Origin: Clostridia bacterium
GTDB lineage: Bacteria > Bacillota > Clostridia > Oscillospirales > SIG627
Assembly (NCBI GenBank): GCA_017414535.1
Contig: JAFQMA010000026.1
Coordinates: forward strand, 1 to 49,589
Direction: 5' to 3'
DNA: 49,589 nucleotides
Program-made: the position numbers and the translations under genes
Shown here: piece after piece, positions 32,283 to 40,825 of the stretch
Layout: every line of letters begins with the position of its first letter
Position numbering within the stretch: the first letter of the stretch is position 1
Notes under the pieces: generated by a model
The model's input: only the letters and a program-made list of their open reading frames with translations
Databases searched by the model: none
What the model was told of the DNA's origin: nothing

Positions 32283-33662
32283 TCATTTGTCTTTTTTTAA
32301 CGATTTTTTTGTCTTTTCTTCCTTTTTTTCCCGTATCCTGAACAAAATGGCTGCAGCTATGACGGAGAGAAAAAGCAGGATACTCGCTGCAACGGTAACA
32401 ATGCTGCCGAAAATACTGCTCTCTTCCCCATTCTTGGAGTTTGATAAGTCCGATTCATCATAGAGGATTTCTTCATTCTCAGGCAATACAGCATCCGGAT
32501 CAGGCAAATTTGATAAGAATTCGTCGGAAAGAGTCGAAGAGGAATCGGAGGGGATGTCCGTTGAAGCGGTAACGGAAGGAGACGGAATCGCAGGGTCGTC
32601 CTTCCCTACCGACCCAGGAGGCACTTGATCCGTAGGCAGAATCTTTGAAGGGGGACTTCCGACAAGGTAAACGGCAAGGGGCAGGACAGGGGTGCAATTG
32701 GCGGAATTAGGCTCGAGGCGCAACAAATATTCCTGCCAGGACTCACCGTTTTCACTGTAGGGGCAAATGTCCGTTACGGGAAAGCCAAGGCACAGAGCAA
32801 AGGGAGCCTCTCCCTTGGCAGGTCCGGCCAGTTCAGCCAGAGAGAATTCAGAGGTGAAGCTTACAAAATAAGGATCCCTTTCACTGTCAAGAATCGACGC
32901 AACGGCGGACGCGTCGCGGGAGGATAGAGTACGCATAAGATCTCCCCGTGGAACTCTGGCCTCCAAGATAATGTGGCAACAGTCTCCCTCCCGCACCAGA
33001 GAATAGGCCACGTCGTCACGGTAACGAGACGAATCCCAACAAGCACCCCGGTCGTCGGTATACGCGTTTTCTGCGGGATCGTTCAGGCGGTACAAGGCCT
33101 GCTTCTCCCCGTCCGATGCACGGCGAATTCTCGTGCCCGACATTGCAAGGCATCGATAATCACCGACAGAAAAGTAATATTGATTAGTCAGATATGCCGT
33201 CTTTTGATACAAATCTCCATGGGGAGAAATACCAATGCTGAAGGAAACATAATAGCAATCACCAAAGCGAGGATGCCGATATGGTGTGAGAAGCGCGGAA
33301 GATGAAAGCTGCAAGGAAAGACCTATGTAAAAATAAGAACCGTCGTAGCTCAAGCAGACGGTTTCCTCGGCAAGAAAGCCGGAAGCGGAAAGAGAGCTCG
33401 GATCCTGCTTATAATCACCGCCAAAGGAGGTAAGGGTCAGCCCTTGACCAAGAGGCACGACGCTCGTGCTAACATATTCATCGGCAGTAATGGCACCGTC
33501 CTGCGTCGGTGCCTGAACCTGTCTGCCGCCCTGCAGAAAAACGTTGGACAAAAGAGCGGAGCCTCCCTCAGGCAAGGCTGCGGCAGAAGTATTTATAACA
33601 AAAATCGACAGAAGCAGCATCACGAGAAGCCGCCTTATAGCAGAATAAATCATATATTTCAT
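32283..33662 (-). CDS. Secreted anchored protein B, diverged paralogue
   Basis: 459 residues: signal peptide (1-28), a beta-rich domain opening QAPTQDG with AITADEYVS and later VCLSYDGSYFYIGLSL, the ILEARVPRGDLMRTL block, then an acidic Ser/Pro/Asp linker (about 335-410) and one C-terminal helix with a Lys-rich cytoplasmic tail. It lacks the TGDN motif of A and C, so it is a transmembrane-anchored, not a sortase-like, relative. The ribosome binding site is weak (CAGAGC) at ATG 33662 and no good promoter lies in the 57-base gap, so expression may rely on read-through from C. Function unknown. Confidence 0.7.
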   Translation of the reverse strand: MKYMIYSAIRRLLVMLLLSIFVINTSAAALPEGGSALLSNVFLQGGRQVQAPTQDGAITADEYVSTSVVPLGQGLTLTSFGGDYKQDPSSLSASGFLAEETVCLSYDGSYFYIGLSLQLSSSALLTPYRHPRFGDCYYVSFSIGISPHGDLYQKTAYLTNQYYFSVGDYRCLAMSGTRIRRASDGEKQALYRLNDPAENAYTDDRGACWDSSRYRDDVAYSLVREGDCCHIILEARVPRGDLMRTLSSRDASAVASILDSERDPYFVSFTSEFSLAELAGPAKGEAPFALCLGFPVTDICPYSENGESWQEYLLRLEPNSANCTPVLPLAVYLVGSPPSKILPTDQVPPGSVGKDDPAIPSPSVTASTDIPSDSSSTLSDEFLSNLPDPDAVLPENEEILYDESDLSNSKNGEESSIFGSIVTVAASILLFLSVIAAAILFRIREKKEEKTKKSLKKDK

Positions 33663-33673
33663 AAGCTCTGACG

Positions 33674-33708
33674 AAAAAAGGCGGTCCGCTATTCACGGAC
33701 CGCCTTTT
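33674..33708 (-). terminator. Terminator between secreted proteins C and B
   Basis: GGCGGTCCG and CGGACCGCC form a perfect 9-bp stem with a seven-base loop, then TTTTTT on the minus strand. It lies between the C stop (33720) and the B start (33662) and would limit read-through. Confidence 0.9.
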
Positions 33709-33719
33709 GGCATTTTATT

Positions 33720-35078
33720 TTAACGATTGCGAGCGCTGCGCTTCTTCATCACGAAGAGAACTACGGCAGCGGCGGCGCAAAGAAGCATCACGACGGCCAA
33801 AACCACAGTCAGGGTCAGATTATCTCCGGTCGCACCGGAAGCGTTGGTAGCAAGACCGACCACACGGTTGTTAACACCGCGGATTCCACTGGTAAGCACA
33901 TTAGGGATAGTACGGGTAACACGGGTGCTGTAGGTGATTTCGTTGGGAGTGGTGGGAACACCGGTAGAGTAATCGAATCCGGGCGTATAGGTGCCGAGAA
34001 AATGCACAGGGTTCATCAAATAGTTGGCACCACGACCGAAGGCGGTGGTCAAAGCCTGCTGAATGGTGTTGTTGTACATGACTCCCTTGATCACGCTGTT
34101 GGCATTGGTATAAGCGATACCGTATGCGGGAAGCATGGTCTGAGCAAATACAAGCTCGCCCTCAACCAGGCTGTAATCATCACCGTTGGGCAGGACGAAA
34201 TCAACGTCCTTGGAGGATTCCAGCTGCATAGCCACGCCCCAAGCGCCCCACTCGGGAACATAGTCCAGAGGTGCACCGTCTTCATACTCAACGTCGGTGA
34301 TACGGAGGATGTCGCCCAAAGGCTGACGGCCCTCCAAGGTAACGTCCCATCTGCCGCTGGAAAGAACCTTTACGGTGTGCTTGGAATTGTTCTCCTTGAG
34401 CATGGTGGCATCATCCCAAACAACGCCTTCTTCATCAACATAATTGTCCTTGTAGAAGGACACAATGCTGAAGGAGCTTCCGTTGTAGAGAGCTACCTGA
34501 CGGCCGTAGGTCTGCACGTCAACGGAAACCTTGCGCAGAGGAGCGGTAGGATCGTTATACAGATGGTAACGAAGCCATGCCACACTGTTGGAGGAGGAAG
34601 AAGCAACGATGTTGCTGTTCTGAGAGAAGGCACAACGAGTGTCGATAAACCAGTTGGTGCGGGTAGGCTCGTTAATAACGGTATTCACGGCAAAGTAAAG
34701 AAAATCGTTATCATAGGTCAAGAAGGACTTGACGTAGGCGGGCTCGTCTTCCTTCGCGGTGTAGCCGCTGATATCATAATAGGAGCCAAAGCCCTCGGTG
34801 CCGTCGGAATGAGCGGACATCCAAAGGTTATCGCCCACGGCGGCGGAAAGGGAGCAGCCGTTGTTGGGGCCGGGGTACTCACCGTTGCCGACCTGACCGT
34901 CGATGACGGGGGCAATCTCCGTAGAAAATACATTCATGGTGTGAAGGCCGTAAGCCTCCAGATTGTGAGAGTCGGTATCCTTAGCGAAGCCAAGGATATA
35001 CTCCGTTGCAGATGCGGGCACAGTGAAGAGGGAAACCAGCATCATCACTGCGAAAAAGACCGATAAGATTTTTTTCAT
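33720..35078 (-). CDS. Secreted anchored protein C with DOMON/CBM9-like domain
   Basis: About 452 residues: signal peptide (MKKILSVFFAVMMLVSLFTVPASA), the same block as in A (AYGL, then IAPVIDGQVGNGEYPG), SFLTYDNDFLYFAVNT, VTLEGRQPLGDIL, and GTYTPG near the end of the fold. The C-terminus is ATGDN, a long hydrophobic helix and KKRSARNR. Many Ser/Asn patches and several Cys-poor strands fit a secreted surface protein. Start ATG 35078 has AAGGAG six bases upstream; the in-frame TTG 35093 lies upstream of that site. Near-consensus promoter at 35143. Function unknown; A is the closest paralogue. Confidence 0.75.
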   Translation of the reverse strand: MKKILSVFFAVMMLVSLFTVPASATEYILGFAKDTDSHNLEAYGLHTMNVFSTEIAPVIDGQVGNGEYPGPNNGCSLSAAVGDNLWMSAHSDGTEGFGSYYDISGYTAKEDEPAYVKSFLTYDNDFLYFAVNTVINEPTRTNWFIDTRCAFSQNSNIVASSSSNSVAWLRYHLYNDPTAPLRKVSVDVQTYGRQVALYNGSSFSIVSFYKDNYVDEEGVVWDDATMLKENNSKHTVKVLSSGRWDVTLEGRQPLGDILRITDVEYEDGAPLDYVPEWGAWGVAMQLESSKDVDFVLPNGDDYSLVEGELVFAQTMLPAYGIAYTNANSVIKGVMYNNTIQQALTTAFGRGANYLMNPVHFLGTYTPGFDYSTGVPTTPNEITYSTRVTRTIPNVLTSGIRGVNNRVVGLATNASGATGDNLTLTVVLAVVMLLCAAAAVVLFVMKKRSARNR

Positions 35079-35137
35079 TGTGCGCTCCTTCAAAACATTG
35101 ATCCAAAATGAGTAAAGGTATACTCATATCCGTTATC

Positions 35138-35166
35138 ATGATACCATCGCTTTCAAAATTTGTCAA
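35138..35166 (-). promoter_or_regulatory. Strong promoter of secreted protein C
   Basis: TTGACA (35166-35161), 17 bases, TATCAT (35143-35138) with TGG before it (extended -10), minus strand. Confidence 0.88.
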
Positions 35167-35228
35167 CAATTTTTCCAAATGAATTTCGCCAAATTCAGGA
35201 AAAAAGGAATTTTTTAACAAATTTGCAC

Positions 35229-35257
35229 TTGAAATACAGCCCCTGCTCCGATAAACT
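35229..35257 (+). promoter_or_regulatory. Promoter of the membrane-protein/CwlD operon
   Basis: TTGAAA (35229-35234), 17 bases, TAAACT (35252-35257), plus strand. Divergent from the promoter of secreted protein C. Confidence 0.6.
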
Positions 35258-35315
35258 AAGATAAAGTCCAAGGAACGCAAACTTCAAGAGTGACAAAAAA
35301 CGAAAGGAAACAGAT

Positions 35316-35885
35316 ATGGATTTCATGAAGCGAAACTACGGTCTGATCCTCAAGACCTTTCTCTACCAGGTTGTCATGAGCCTTTTCGGCTTTATGATGT
35401 ACGGAGCCATTCGCACCATCCCGCTCCTCAGCGTTGTGGGTGCGGCCACCATCATTCTATTCTTTCTGTTTATAATGGGCTCGCAAATGTATCAAAAGGC
35501 CGCAAAGAATTGCGAATTTGACAGAGCTCACGGAACAAAGTCCTCGCCTCTTGCCGGATTCCTGCTTGCTCTTCTCGGCTTCATACCCGCCATCCTCGTG
35601 AGTCTTTACGGCTTCGTCTTTCCGCCCTATAACGCCGACGGTACCGCCGCCCATGCTACTCCCTTCCTTTTAAACAAGACCTTTTTGCAGGGCATGTATA
35701 TCAGCGTAGTGCAGGCGCTTTTCAAAACCACCTCTCAGGGAGCCTCTGCTACGGTAGCCGCAGAAAATGCCCTCGCCCTCAATGGGCAGGCAAGGCTTTT
35801 CCTATTCACCTCCCTTCCCGGCATCATTACAAGCGGGATAGGCTATCTCATGGGTTACCGCAGCTTTTTGAAGGAAAAGAAATAA
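35316..35885 (+). CDS. Four-helix membrane protein of unknown function
   Basis: 189 residues with four likely membrane helices (about 10-34, 38-55, 80-102 and 163-180) and a polar loop between helices 3 and 4 (PPYNADGTAAHATPF through QALFKTTSQG). Start ATG 35316 follows GAAAGGAAAC. I do not recognise a family. It lies first in a unit with the CwlD-type amidase gene, 63 bases apart and with no terminator between, so a cell-envelope role is possible. Confidence 0.65.
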   Translation: MDFMKRNYGLILKTFLYQVVMSLFGFMMYGAIRTIPLLSVVGAATIILFFLFIMGSQMYQKAAKNCEFDRAHGTKSSPLAGFLLALLGFIPAILVSLYGFVFPPYNADGTAAHATPFLLNKTFLQGMYISVVQALFKTTSQGASATVAAENALALNGQARLFLFTSLPGIITSGIGYLMGYRSFLKEKK

Positions 35886-35896
35886 AAACGCGTTCG

Positions 35897-35940
35897 CCTC
35901 GGGCATGGAGCGGCGCTTCGGCGCATATCCTTACCCGAGG
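35897..35940 (+). promoter_or_regulatory. Stem-loop that hides the amidase ribosome binding site
   Basis: CCTCGGG (35897-35903) pairs with CCCGAGG (35934-35940) and an inner GCGC-TTCG-GCGC hairpin (35913-35924) stacks inside. The outer 3' arm contains the GAGG of the Shine-Dalgarno for TTG 35949. No T-run follows, so this is not a terminator. It may lower or regulate translation of the amidase. Confidence 0.5.
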
Positions 35941-35948
35941 TGATTTAT

Positions 35949-36701
35949 TTGTCCAAGCACGCTCAAGCTATGCATTTTACTTTGAAAATGGCACTGTTTG
36001 CCTTGCTCTGCATAGGAGCGATCCTTCTTTTGTCTCTTGCATTCGGATTATCTCCCCTTCGCGGGACAGGCACAGACCTTTCCGTACAGGCGCGCGGCGA
36101 TTTCTCTCCCCTGCCCGTGGTGATCCTGGATCCGGGACACGGCGGACGGGACGGCGGAGCCGTTTCGATAACGGGAACGTCGGAAAAGCATCTGAACCTT
36201 GCCGTTGCAAAGAAACTTGGAGATTTTTTAGAGGCGGCGGGAATGCGCGTGATCTATACCCGTACGGAGGATATCGCATTGACCGATCCCGAGGGCGGCA
36301 CGAAAAAGACCGCCGATCTGCTGGCACGGGTCAAGATCGCAAGAGGTGAGGAGAATCCGCTGTTCGTCAGTCTGCACATGAACACTCTTCCTCAGGAGCA
36401 ATACAGCGGTCTGCAGGTATTTTACACGGAAAGCAACGCCTTAAGCCACGCCGTTGCCTCCACGATCCAAAGAGACATTCGTATGATGCTGCAAAAGGAA
36501 AACAGACGGGAGGCAAAGAACGCAGGTCACAGCATCTACGTGCTGGATCGGCTGGACTGTCCTGCCGTTCTGGTGGAATGCGGTTTTATATCCAATCATA
36601 CCGAAGCGCGCCTTCTGGAAACGGAATCGTACCAAAATCAGCTTGCTTTCGTTCTGTCCCGTTCTATCCTGGAGGCGGCGGAGGAAATGGCGATTATTTA
36701 A
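35949..36701 (+). CDS. cwlD: N-acetylmuramoyl-L-alanine amidase, Amidase_3 family (CwlD-like)
   Basis: About 250 residues: N-terminal membrane helix (16-40) and a zinc amidase domain. Ligands are His in ILDPGHGGRDGG, Glu in the TSEKHLNLAVA segment, and His in FVSLHMN; the catalytic Glu is in VLVECGFISN. Single-domain size plus a membrane anchor fits CwlD, which cleaves stem peptides to allow muramic-delta-lactam formation in spore cortex. Start TTG 35949 with GAGG eight bases upstream; GTG 35940 lacks a site. The cwlD name is probable, not certain. Confidence 0.82.
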   Translation: MSKHAQAMHFTLKMALFALLCIGAILLLSLAFGLSPLRGTGTDLSVQARGDFSPLPVVILDPGHGGRDGGAVSITGTSEKHLNLAVAKKLGDFLEAAGMRVIYTRTEDIALTDPEGGTKKTADLLARVKIARGEENPLFVSLHMNTLPQEQYSGLQVFYTESNALSHAVASTIQRDIRMMLQKENRREAKNAGHSIYVLDRLDCPAVLVECGFISNHTEARLLETESYQNQLAFVLSRSILEAAEEMAII

Positions 36702-36742
36702 AAATTGTTTATAAATTATAAGAAAAAAAGTTTTTTTTGCTA

Positions 36743-36771
36743 TTGATTTTTGCAAAAGCTTGTGTTATGAT
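36743..36771 (+). promoter_or_regulatory. Promoter of rpmE
   Basis: TTGATT (36743-36748), 17 bases, TATGAT (36766-36771) with TGT before it, an extended -10. Leader of about 60 bases to ATG 36838. Confidence 0.8.
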
Positions 36772-36837
36772 AGATTGCAATGTCGTTGAAAGATGATTTC
36801 ATCGCAACGTAAATAAAAACAGAAAAAGGTGAAAAGA

Positions 36838-37035
36838 ATGAAAGAAGGACTTCATCCCTCCTACAAAGACACCGTGATCATTTGCGCTTGCGGTGCGGAA
36901 TATCCCACCAGATCCACCAAGGAGAACATCCACGTGGACATTTGCGCAAAGTGCCATCCCTTCTATACCGGCAAGCAGAAATTCGTTGATGCCGGCGGTC
37001 GCGTTGATAAGTTCAACAAGAAGTTTGGCAGATAA
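36838..37035 (+). CDS. rpmE: 50S ribosomal protein L31 (zinc-binding form)
   Basis: 65 residues, the normal size. The opening MKEGLHPSY and the end [17 protein letters not shown] are typical. Cys16, Cys18, Cys36 and Cys39 (CACG and CAKCH) are intact, so this is the zinc-containing C+ type. Start ATG 36838 has AAAGGTG six bases upstream; the in-frame GTG 36829 overlaps that site. Confidence 0.97.
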   Translation: MKEGLHPSYKDTVIICACGAEYPTRSTKENIHVDICAKCHPFYTGKQKFVDAGGRVDKFNKKFGR

Positions 37036-37070
37036 GCTGTCGGGCTGTTTGCCCGCGTGAAAACGGGTAG

Positions 37071-37107
37071 AAGCGGTTGCACTTTTCCGGGTGTTACCGC
37101 TTTTTTT
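37071..37107 (+). terminator. Terminator of rpmE
   Basis: AAGCGGT pairs with ACCGCTT, extended by CAC/GTG across a small internal loop, followed by TTTTTTT. hflX begins 22 bases on and may also be fed by read-through, since no clear promoter lies between. Confidence 0.8.
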
Positions 37108-37128
37108 CTATATTCGAGAGGTGAATGC

Positions 37129-38448
37129 ATGTTTGACAAAGTACCTACGGAGAAAACGGTCCCCACCGAGGATCAGACTCCGGAGAAGGCCATTCTCGTC
37201 AGCGTCGTGCTGGATGACGGCGACCTGATGGACACGGACGCAAGCCTTGACGAGCTGGAGGCTCTTTTGGAGACCGCCGGCGGCGTTTGCGTGGCCCGCA
37301 TGGTCCAGTCTCGCCAGAAGCCCGAGCACGCTACCTACATCGGCACGGGAAAGCTTTTGGAGTTGAGAGACCTTTGTATGGCACTGAGTGCCGATCTGGT
37401 CGTCTTTGACTGCGAGCTTTCCCCCTCCCAGATCCGCAACGTAGAGAGCGTGCTGGAGGACGTGCGCGTCATTGACAGAACGGTATTGATCCTCGACATC
37501 TTCGCCCGTAACGCAAAAACCGGTGAGGGCATGCTGCAGGTCGCCATCGCCAACCTGAAATACACCCTGCCCCGTCTGTCCGGTCAAGGAGAGGCCCTGT
37601 CCCGTCAAGGCGGCGGAATCGGCACGCGCGGCCCCGGCGAAACGAAGCTGGAGACCGATCGCAGACACGTCAAGCGGAAGATCGCAAAGCTGGAGGAGGA
37701 GCTGGCGGAGCTGAGTAAAAAGCGTCGCACCCAGCGCAAGAGCCGCGAGAAGAGCGGCATCTTCCGGATCTCCCTTGCAGGCTATACCAACGCGGGAAAA
37801 AGTTCTCTTTTAAACTACGTTTGTCAAGACTCGATCTTGGCTGAAAACAAGCTCTTTGCCACGCTGGATCCCACCACAAGACGCTGGAGAATGCCTGAAT
37901 TCGGCGAGGTGCTCCTCACCGACACGGTTGGCTTTATCAATCGCCTGCCTCACCATTTGGTGGAGGCCTTTCAGTCCACTCTGGACGAGGTGGTCTTCAG
38001 TGATCTGATCCTTTTGGTTCTGGACGCTACGGATCCGAAGTTTTTGCAAAAAACGGAGATCTGTGAAAGGATCCTGCAAGAGCTTTTCAACAGGAGAGAT
38101 CTCGTGCCCGCCCCCATTCTGTACGTACTCAATAAAACGGATCTGGAGGAAAGCCGCTTCAACGTAGCCTCTTTCCCCAAGGGCAAAGAGTCCGTTTGCG
38201 TTTCCGCAAAGACCGGCAAGGGCGTCGAAGCTCTTGTGAAGCGAATCGAGCAGCTTCTGAAGGAGGCAAAGAAGGAATACTGCTTTCTGCTTCCGCACAG
38301 CCAAGGGGGGAAGCTTTCTATTCTGTATCAGACGGCAAACGTTAAGGAAGTAGAATACGAAACGGAGGGCATCCGCGTGACGGCCGTTTGCGACAGCAGG
38401 ACCGCAGGCTCCCTCTCCGCATACGAAATAACATCACAAGGACGGTAA
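37129..38448 (+). CDS. hflX: GTPase HflX
   Basis: About 439 residues. The N-terminal nucleotide-binding domain includes MVQSRQKPEHATYIGTGK, the glycine-rich GGGIGTRGPGETKLETDRR block is the HflX hallmark, then a coiled coil and the TrmE-like G domain with G1 GYTNAGKSSLLN, DTVGFINRLPHHLVEAFQSTL (G3), and NKTDLE (G4). HflX splits stalled or hibernating 70S ribosomes. Start ATG 37129 follows AGAGGTGA; an earlier in-frame ATG at 37057 lies before the rpmE terminator. parC-like gene follows after 3 bases. Confidence 0.95.
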   Translation: MFDKVPTEKTVPTEDQTPEKAILVSVVLDDGDLMDTDASLDELEALLETAGGVCVARMVQSRQKPEHATYIGTGKLLELRDLCMALSADLVVFDCELSPSQIRNVESVLEDVRVIDRTVLILDIFARNAKTGEGMLQVAIANLKYTLPRLSGQGEALSRQGGGIGTRGPGETKLETDRRHVKRKIAKLEEELAELSKKRRTQRKSREKSGIFRISLAGYTNAGKSSLLNYVCQDSILAENKLFATLDPTTRRWRMPEFGEVLLTDTVGFINRLPHHLVEAFQSTLDEVVFSDLILLVLDATDPKFLQKTEICERILQELFNRRDLVPAPILYVLNKTDLEESRFNVASFPKGKESVCVSAKTGKGVEALVKRIEQLLKEAKKEYCFLLPHSQGGKLSILYQTANVKEVEYETEGIRVTAVCDSRTAGSLSAYEITSQGR

Positions 38449-38451
38449 ACC

Positions 38452-40692
38452 ATGGCAGAAAAGAAAAAGCGCTCCAAAAAGGAAGCGGTGGAGGAGATCA
38501 AGCCCGCCGTGATCCACGAGCAACCCATTACCAGTACCCTGCGGGAAAACTATATGCCCTACGCCATGAGCTCCATCATTTCCCGTGCCATTCCCGAGAT
38601 CGACGGTCTCAAGCCAAGCCACCGCAAGCTTCTTTACACCATGTATCGCATGGGACTTTTGAACGGTTCTCTGACGAAGAGTGCCAAGGTAGTGGGCGAT
38701 ACCATGAAGCTGAACCCTCACGGTGACGCCGCCATTTACGAAACGCTGGTGAGACTGACCCGCGGCAATGAGGCCCTGCTTCACCCCTTTGTGGAATCCA
38801 AGGGAACCTTCGGTAAGCAGTTTTCCAAAATGGCCTATGCCGCCAGCCGTTACACCGAGGTAAAGCTGGCTCCCATCAGCGCCGAGCTGTTCGGCGGGAT
38901 CGAGCGAGATGCGGTGGACATGATCGACAACTACGACTCCTCCATGAAGGAGCCGGTTCTTCTCCCCTCCTCCTTTCCCAACGTTTTGGTATGTCCCAAC
39001 ACGGGCATAGCCGTAGGTCTTGCCAGCTCCATCTGTTCCTTTAACCTAAACGAGACCTGCGACGCCTCCATTGCGCTTATGCGGGATCCTACGGCAGATC
39101 TGTACGAGATCATGAAGGGGCCCGATTTTTCCACAGGCGGGGAGTTTCTTTACAACAAAGAGGAGATCAGTCAGGTCTACGAAACGGGTCGCGGCTCCTT
39201 CACGGTACGCGCCGTATGGTACAGCGTCCCCAAGGAAAATCGCATCATCGTAACTCAGATCCCGTATAACACCACGGTGGATCAGATCATCGAAAAGGTC
39301 GTTGCCTTGATCAAAGAGGGCAAGCTCCGTGAAATCAACGACATTCGTGACGAGATCGACCATACGGGCAAAAAGCTCATCGGCATCGACTTAAAGCGCG
39401 GCAGTGACCCCGAAAAGGTGATGGCAAAGCTCATGAAGAGCACCGACCTGGAATGCCGCTTTTCCTGTAATTTCAACGTGCTCATCGGCGGCTCGCCACA
39501 TCAGCTGGGTGTGCGGGAGATCCTACAGGAATGGCATGCCTTCCGCTGTGAATGCCTCAAGAGAGAATTCTATTTTGAATTGGGGCAGAAGGAAGCAAAA
39601 CTCCACCTTTTGCAGGGTCTGGAAAAGATTCTGGTGGACATTGACAAGGCCATCGCCATCATCCGACAGACGGAAAACGAAAAGGACGTTATTCCAAATC
39701 TGTGCCGTGGCTTTGACATTGATGAAAAGCAGGCGGAATACATTGCCGAGATCAAGCTGCGTCATCTGAATCGCGAATATATCATCAACCGCACCTCCGA
39801 GAAGGAAAAGCTCATCAAAGAGATCGCAGAGCTCGAGGCCCTGCTCTCCAGTCCCAGAAAGCTTGACAACTACATCATCAAGCAACTGGAGGGGATCAAG
39901 AAAAAATACGGTCAGGAAAGAAAGACTAAGATCGTTTACGAATTTGCCAGTCCCACCGAGAGCCTCAAGGAGGAAGAGGAGCCGGAATATACCGCTCACG
40001 CAGTAATCACCAAGGGCGGATACCTGAAAAATATTCCTCTGAAGTCCATCATGATGAGCGACAACCAAAGACTCAAGGAGGACGACGAAATCGTCTTTTC
40101 CGGAGAAATGTCCTCCCGCAGAGAGTTGTTTTTCTTCACGGACAAGGGACAGGTCTACAGAGCTAAATTCGGTGATTTTTCCACTACAAAGGCCTCGGAG
40201 CTGGGTGACTTCGTCCCCGCAAAGCTGGGCATGGACAAGGAAGAAAGGGTGGTCTGCACCCTGCCCGTTGAGGATTACAGCGGAAGCTTGGCGCTGGTCT
40301 TTGAAAACGGCAAAGGTGTTGTGTTCCCCATGGCAAGCTACGAAACCAAATCCACCAGACGCAAGTTGACGGGTGCCTTCAGCACACTCTCCCCCGTGAA
40401 GGGCATGTTCCTGATCCCCAAGGGCGAGATCCGCGAGGTCTTTCTGAAAACAAAAACGGGCAGAGCCTGCATCCTACGTACCAGCATCTTCCCTCAGAAG
40501 ACCACCCGTACCAGTCACGGTTCTCAGCTGATGGCACTGAAAAAGAACGACGGCGTGGAAACGGCCTTTCTGACCGATACGACAAAGGAGCCGAGGCTTG
40601 CGGTGTACAAAAAGCCCCGCATTCCTACCCCCGGCATTCTGGTCAGTGACGTAGATCTGGCCGAAGCACAGGGAACCATGGATCTGAACTAA
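38452..40692 (+). CDS. Type IIA topoisomerase subunit A (ParC/GyrA-like)
   Basis: 746 residues. N-terminal WHD domain with the active-site Tyr134 (AASRYTEVKL), tower domain, coiled coil and C-terminal beta-pinwheel with six diverged blades. It cuts and rejoins DNA with a GyrB/ParE ATPase. Divergent from usual GyrA, so nearer to ParC; no GyrA-box is obvious in the C-terminal domain, which also favours topoisomerase IV. In the quinolone region, PHGDAAIYE, Ala93 stands at the E. coli GyrA Ser83 place and Glu97 at Asp87. No parE/gyrB neighbour is present. Start ATG 38452 follows AAGGACGG, 3 bases after hflX. Confidence 0.9.
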   Translation: MAEKKKRSKKEAVEEIKPAVIHEQPITSTLRENYMPYAMSSIISRAIPEIDGLKPSHRKLLYTMYRMGLLNGSLTKSAKVVGDTMKLNPHGDAAIYETLVRLTRGNEALLHPFVESKGTFGKQFSKMAYAASRYTEVKLAPISAELFGGIERDAVDMIDNYDSSMKEPVLLPSSFPNVLVCPNTGIAVGLASSICSFNLNETCDASIALMRDPTADLYEIMKGPDFSTGGEFLYNKEEISQVYETGRGSFTVRAVWYSVPKENRIIVTQIPYNTTVDQIIEKVVALIKEGKLREINDIRDEIDHTGKKLIGIDLKRGSDPEKVMAKLMKSTDLECRFSCNFNVLIGGSPHQLGVREILQEWHAFRCECLKREFYFELGQKEAKLHLLQGLEKILVDIDKAIAIIRQTENEKDVIPNLCRGFDIDEKQAEYIAEIKLRHLNREYIINRTSEKEKLIKEIAELEALLSSPRKLDNYIIKQLEGIKKKYGQERKTKIVYEFASPTESLKEEEEPEYTAHAVITKGGYLKNIPLKSIMMSDNQRLKEDDEIVFSGEMSSRRELFFFTDKGQVYRAKFGDFSTTKASELGDFVPAKLGMDKEERVVCTLPVEDYSGSLALVFENGKGVVFPMASYETKSTRRKLTGAFSTLSPVKGMFLIPKGEIREVFLKTKTGRACILRTSIFPQKTTRTSHGSQLMALKKNDGVETAFLTDTTKEPRLAVYKKPRIPTPGILVSDVDLAEAQGTMDLN

Positions 40693-40694
40693 AT

Positions 40695-40731
40695 AAAAAA
40701 GACGGTTTTTCTGAAAAAACCGTCTTTTTTT
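40695..40731 (+). terminator. Terminator of the rpmE-hflX-topoisomerase unit
   Basis: A perfect 16-bp stem of A6-GACGG-T5 with A5-CCGTC-T6, loop CTGA, ending in T-run. It is also a weak terminator in reverse. Confidence 0.93.
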
Positions 40732-40796
40732 ATGCTAAGGTTACCTTTTGCCGCGGTCATTTGCATATAATATCAAATATTATAAAGGAAAACATC

Positions 40797-40825
40797 TTTA
40801 CAAAAAGGAGCTTTGGTGATATAAT
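40797..40825 (+). promoter_or_regulatory. Promoter of the gdpP-rplI-dnaB-tilS-ftsH-gpsA run
   Basis: TTTACA (40797-40802), 17 bases, TATAAT (40820-40825). A 7-bp inverted repeat ATAATAT/ATATTAT (40767-40783) sits just upstream and could be an operator. The leader of about 100 bases to ATG 40931 has a small CGGCA/TGCCG hairpin (near 40871-40885) and no riboswitch I recognise. Confidence 0.75.
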
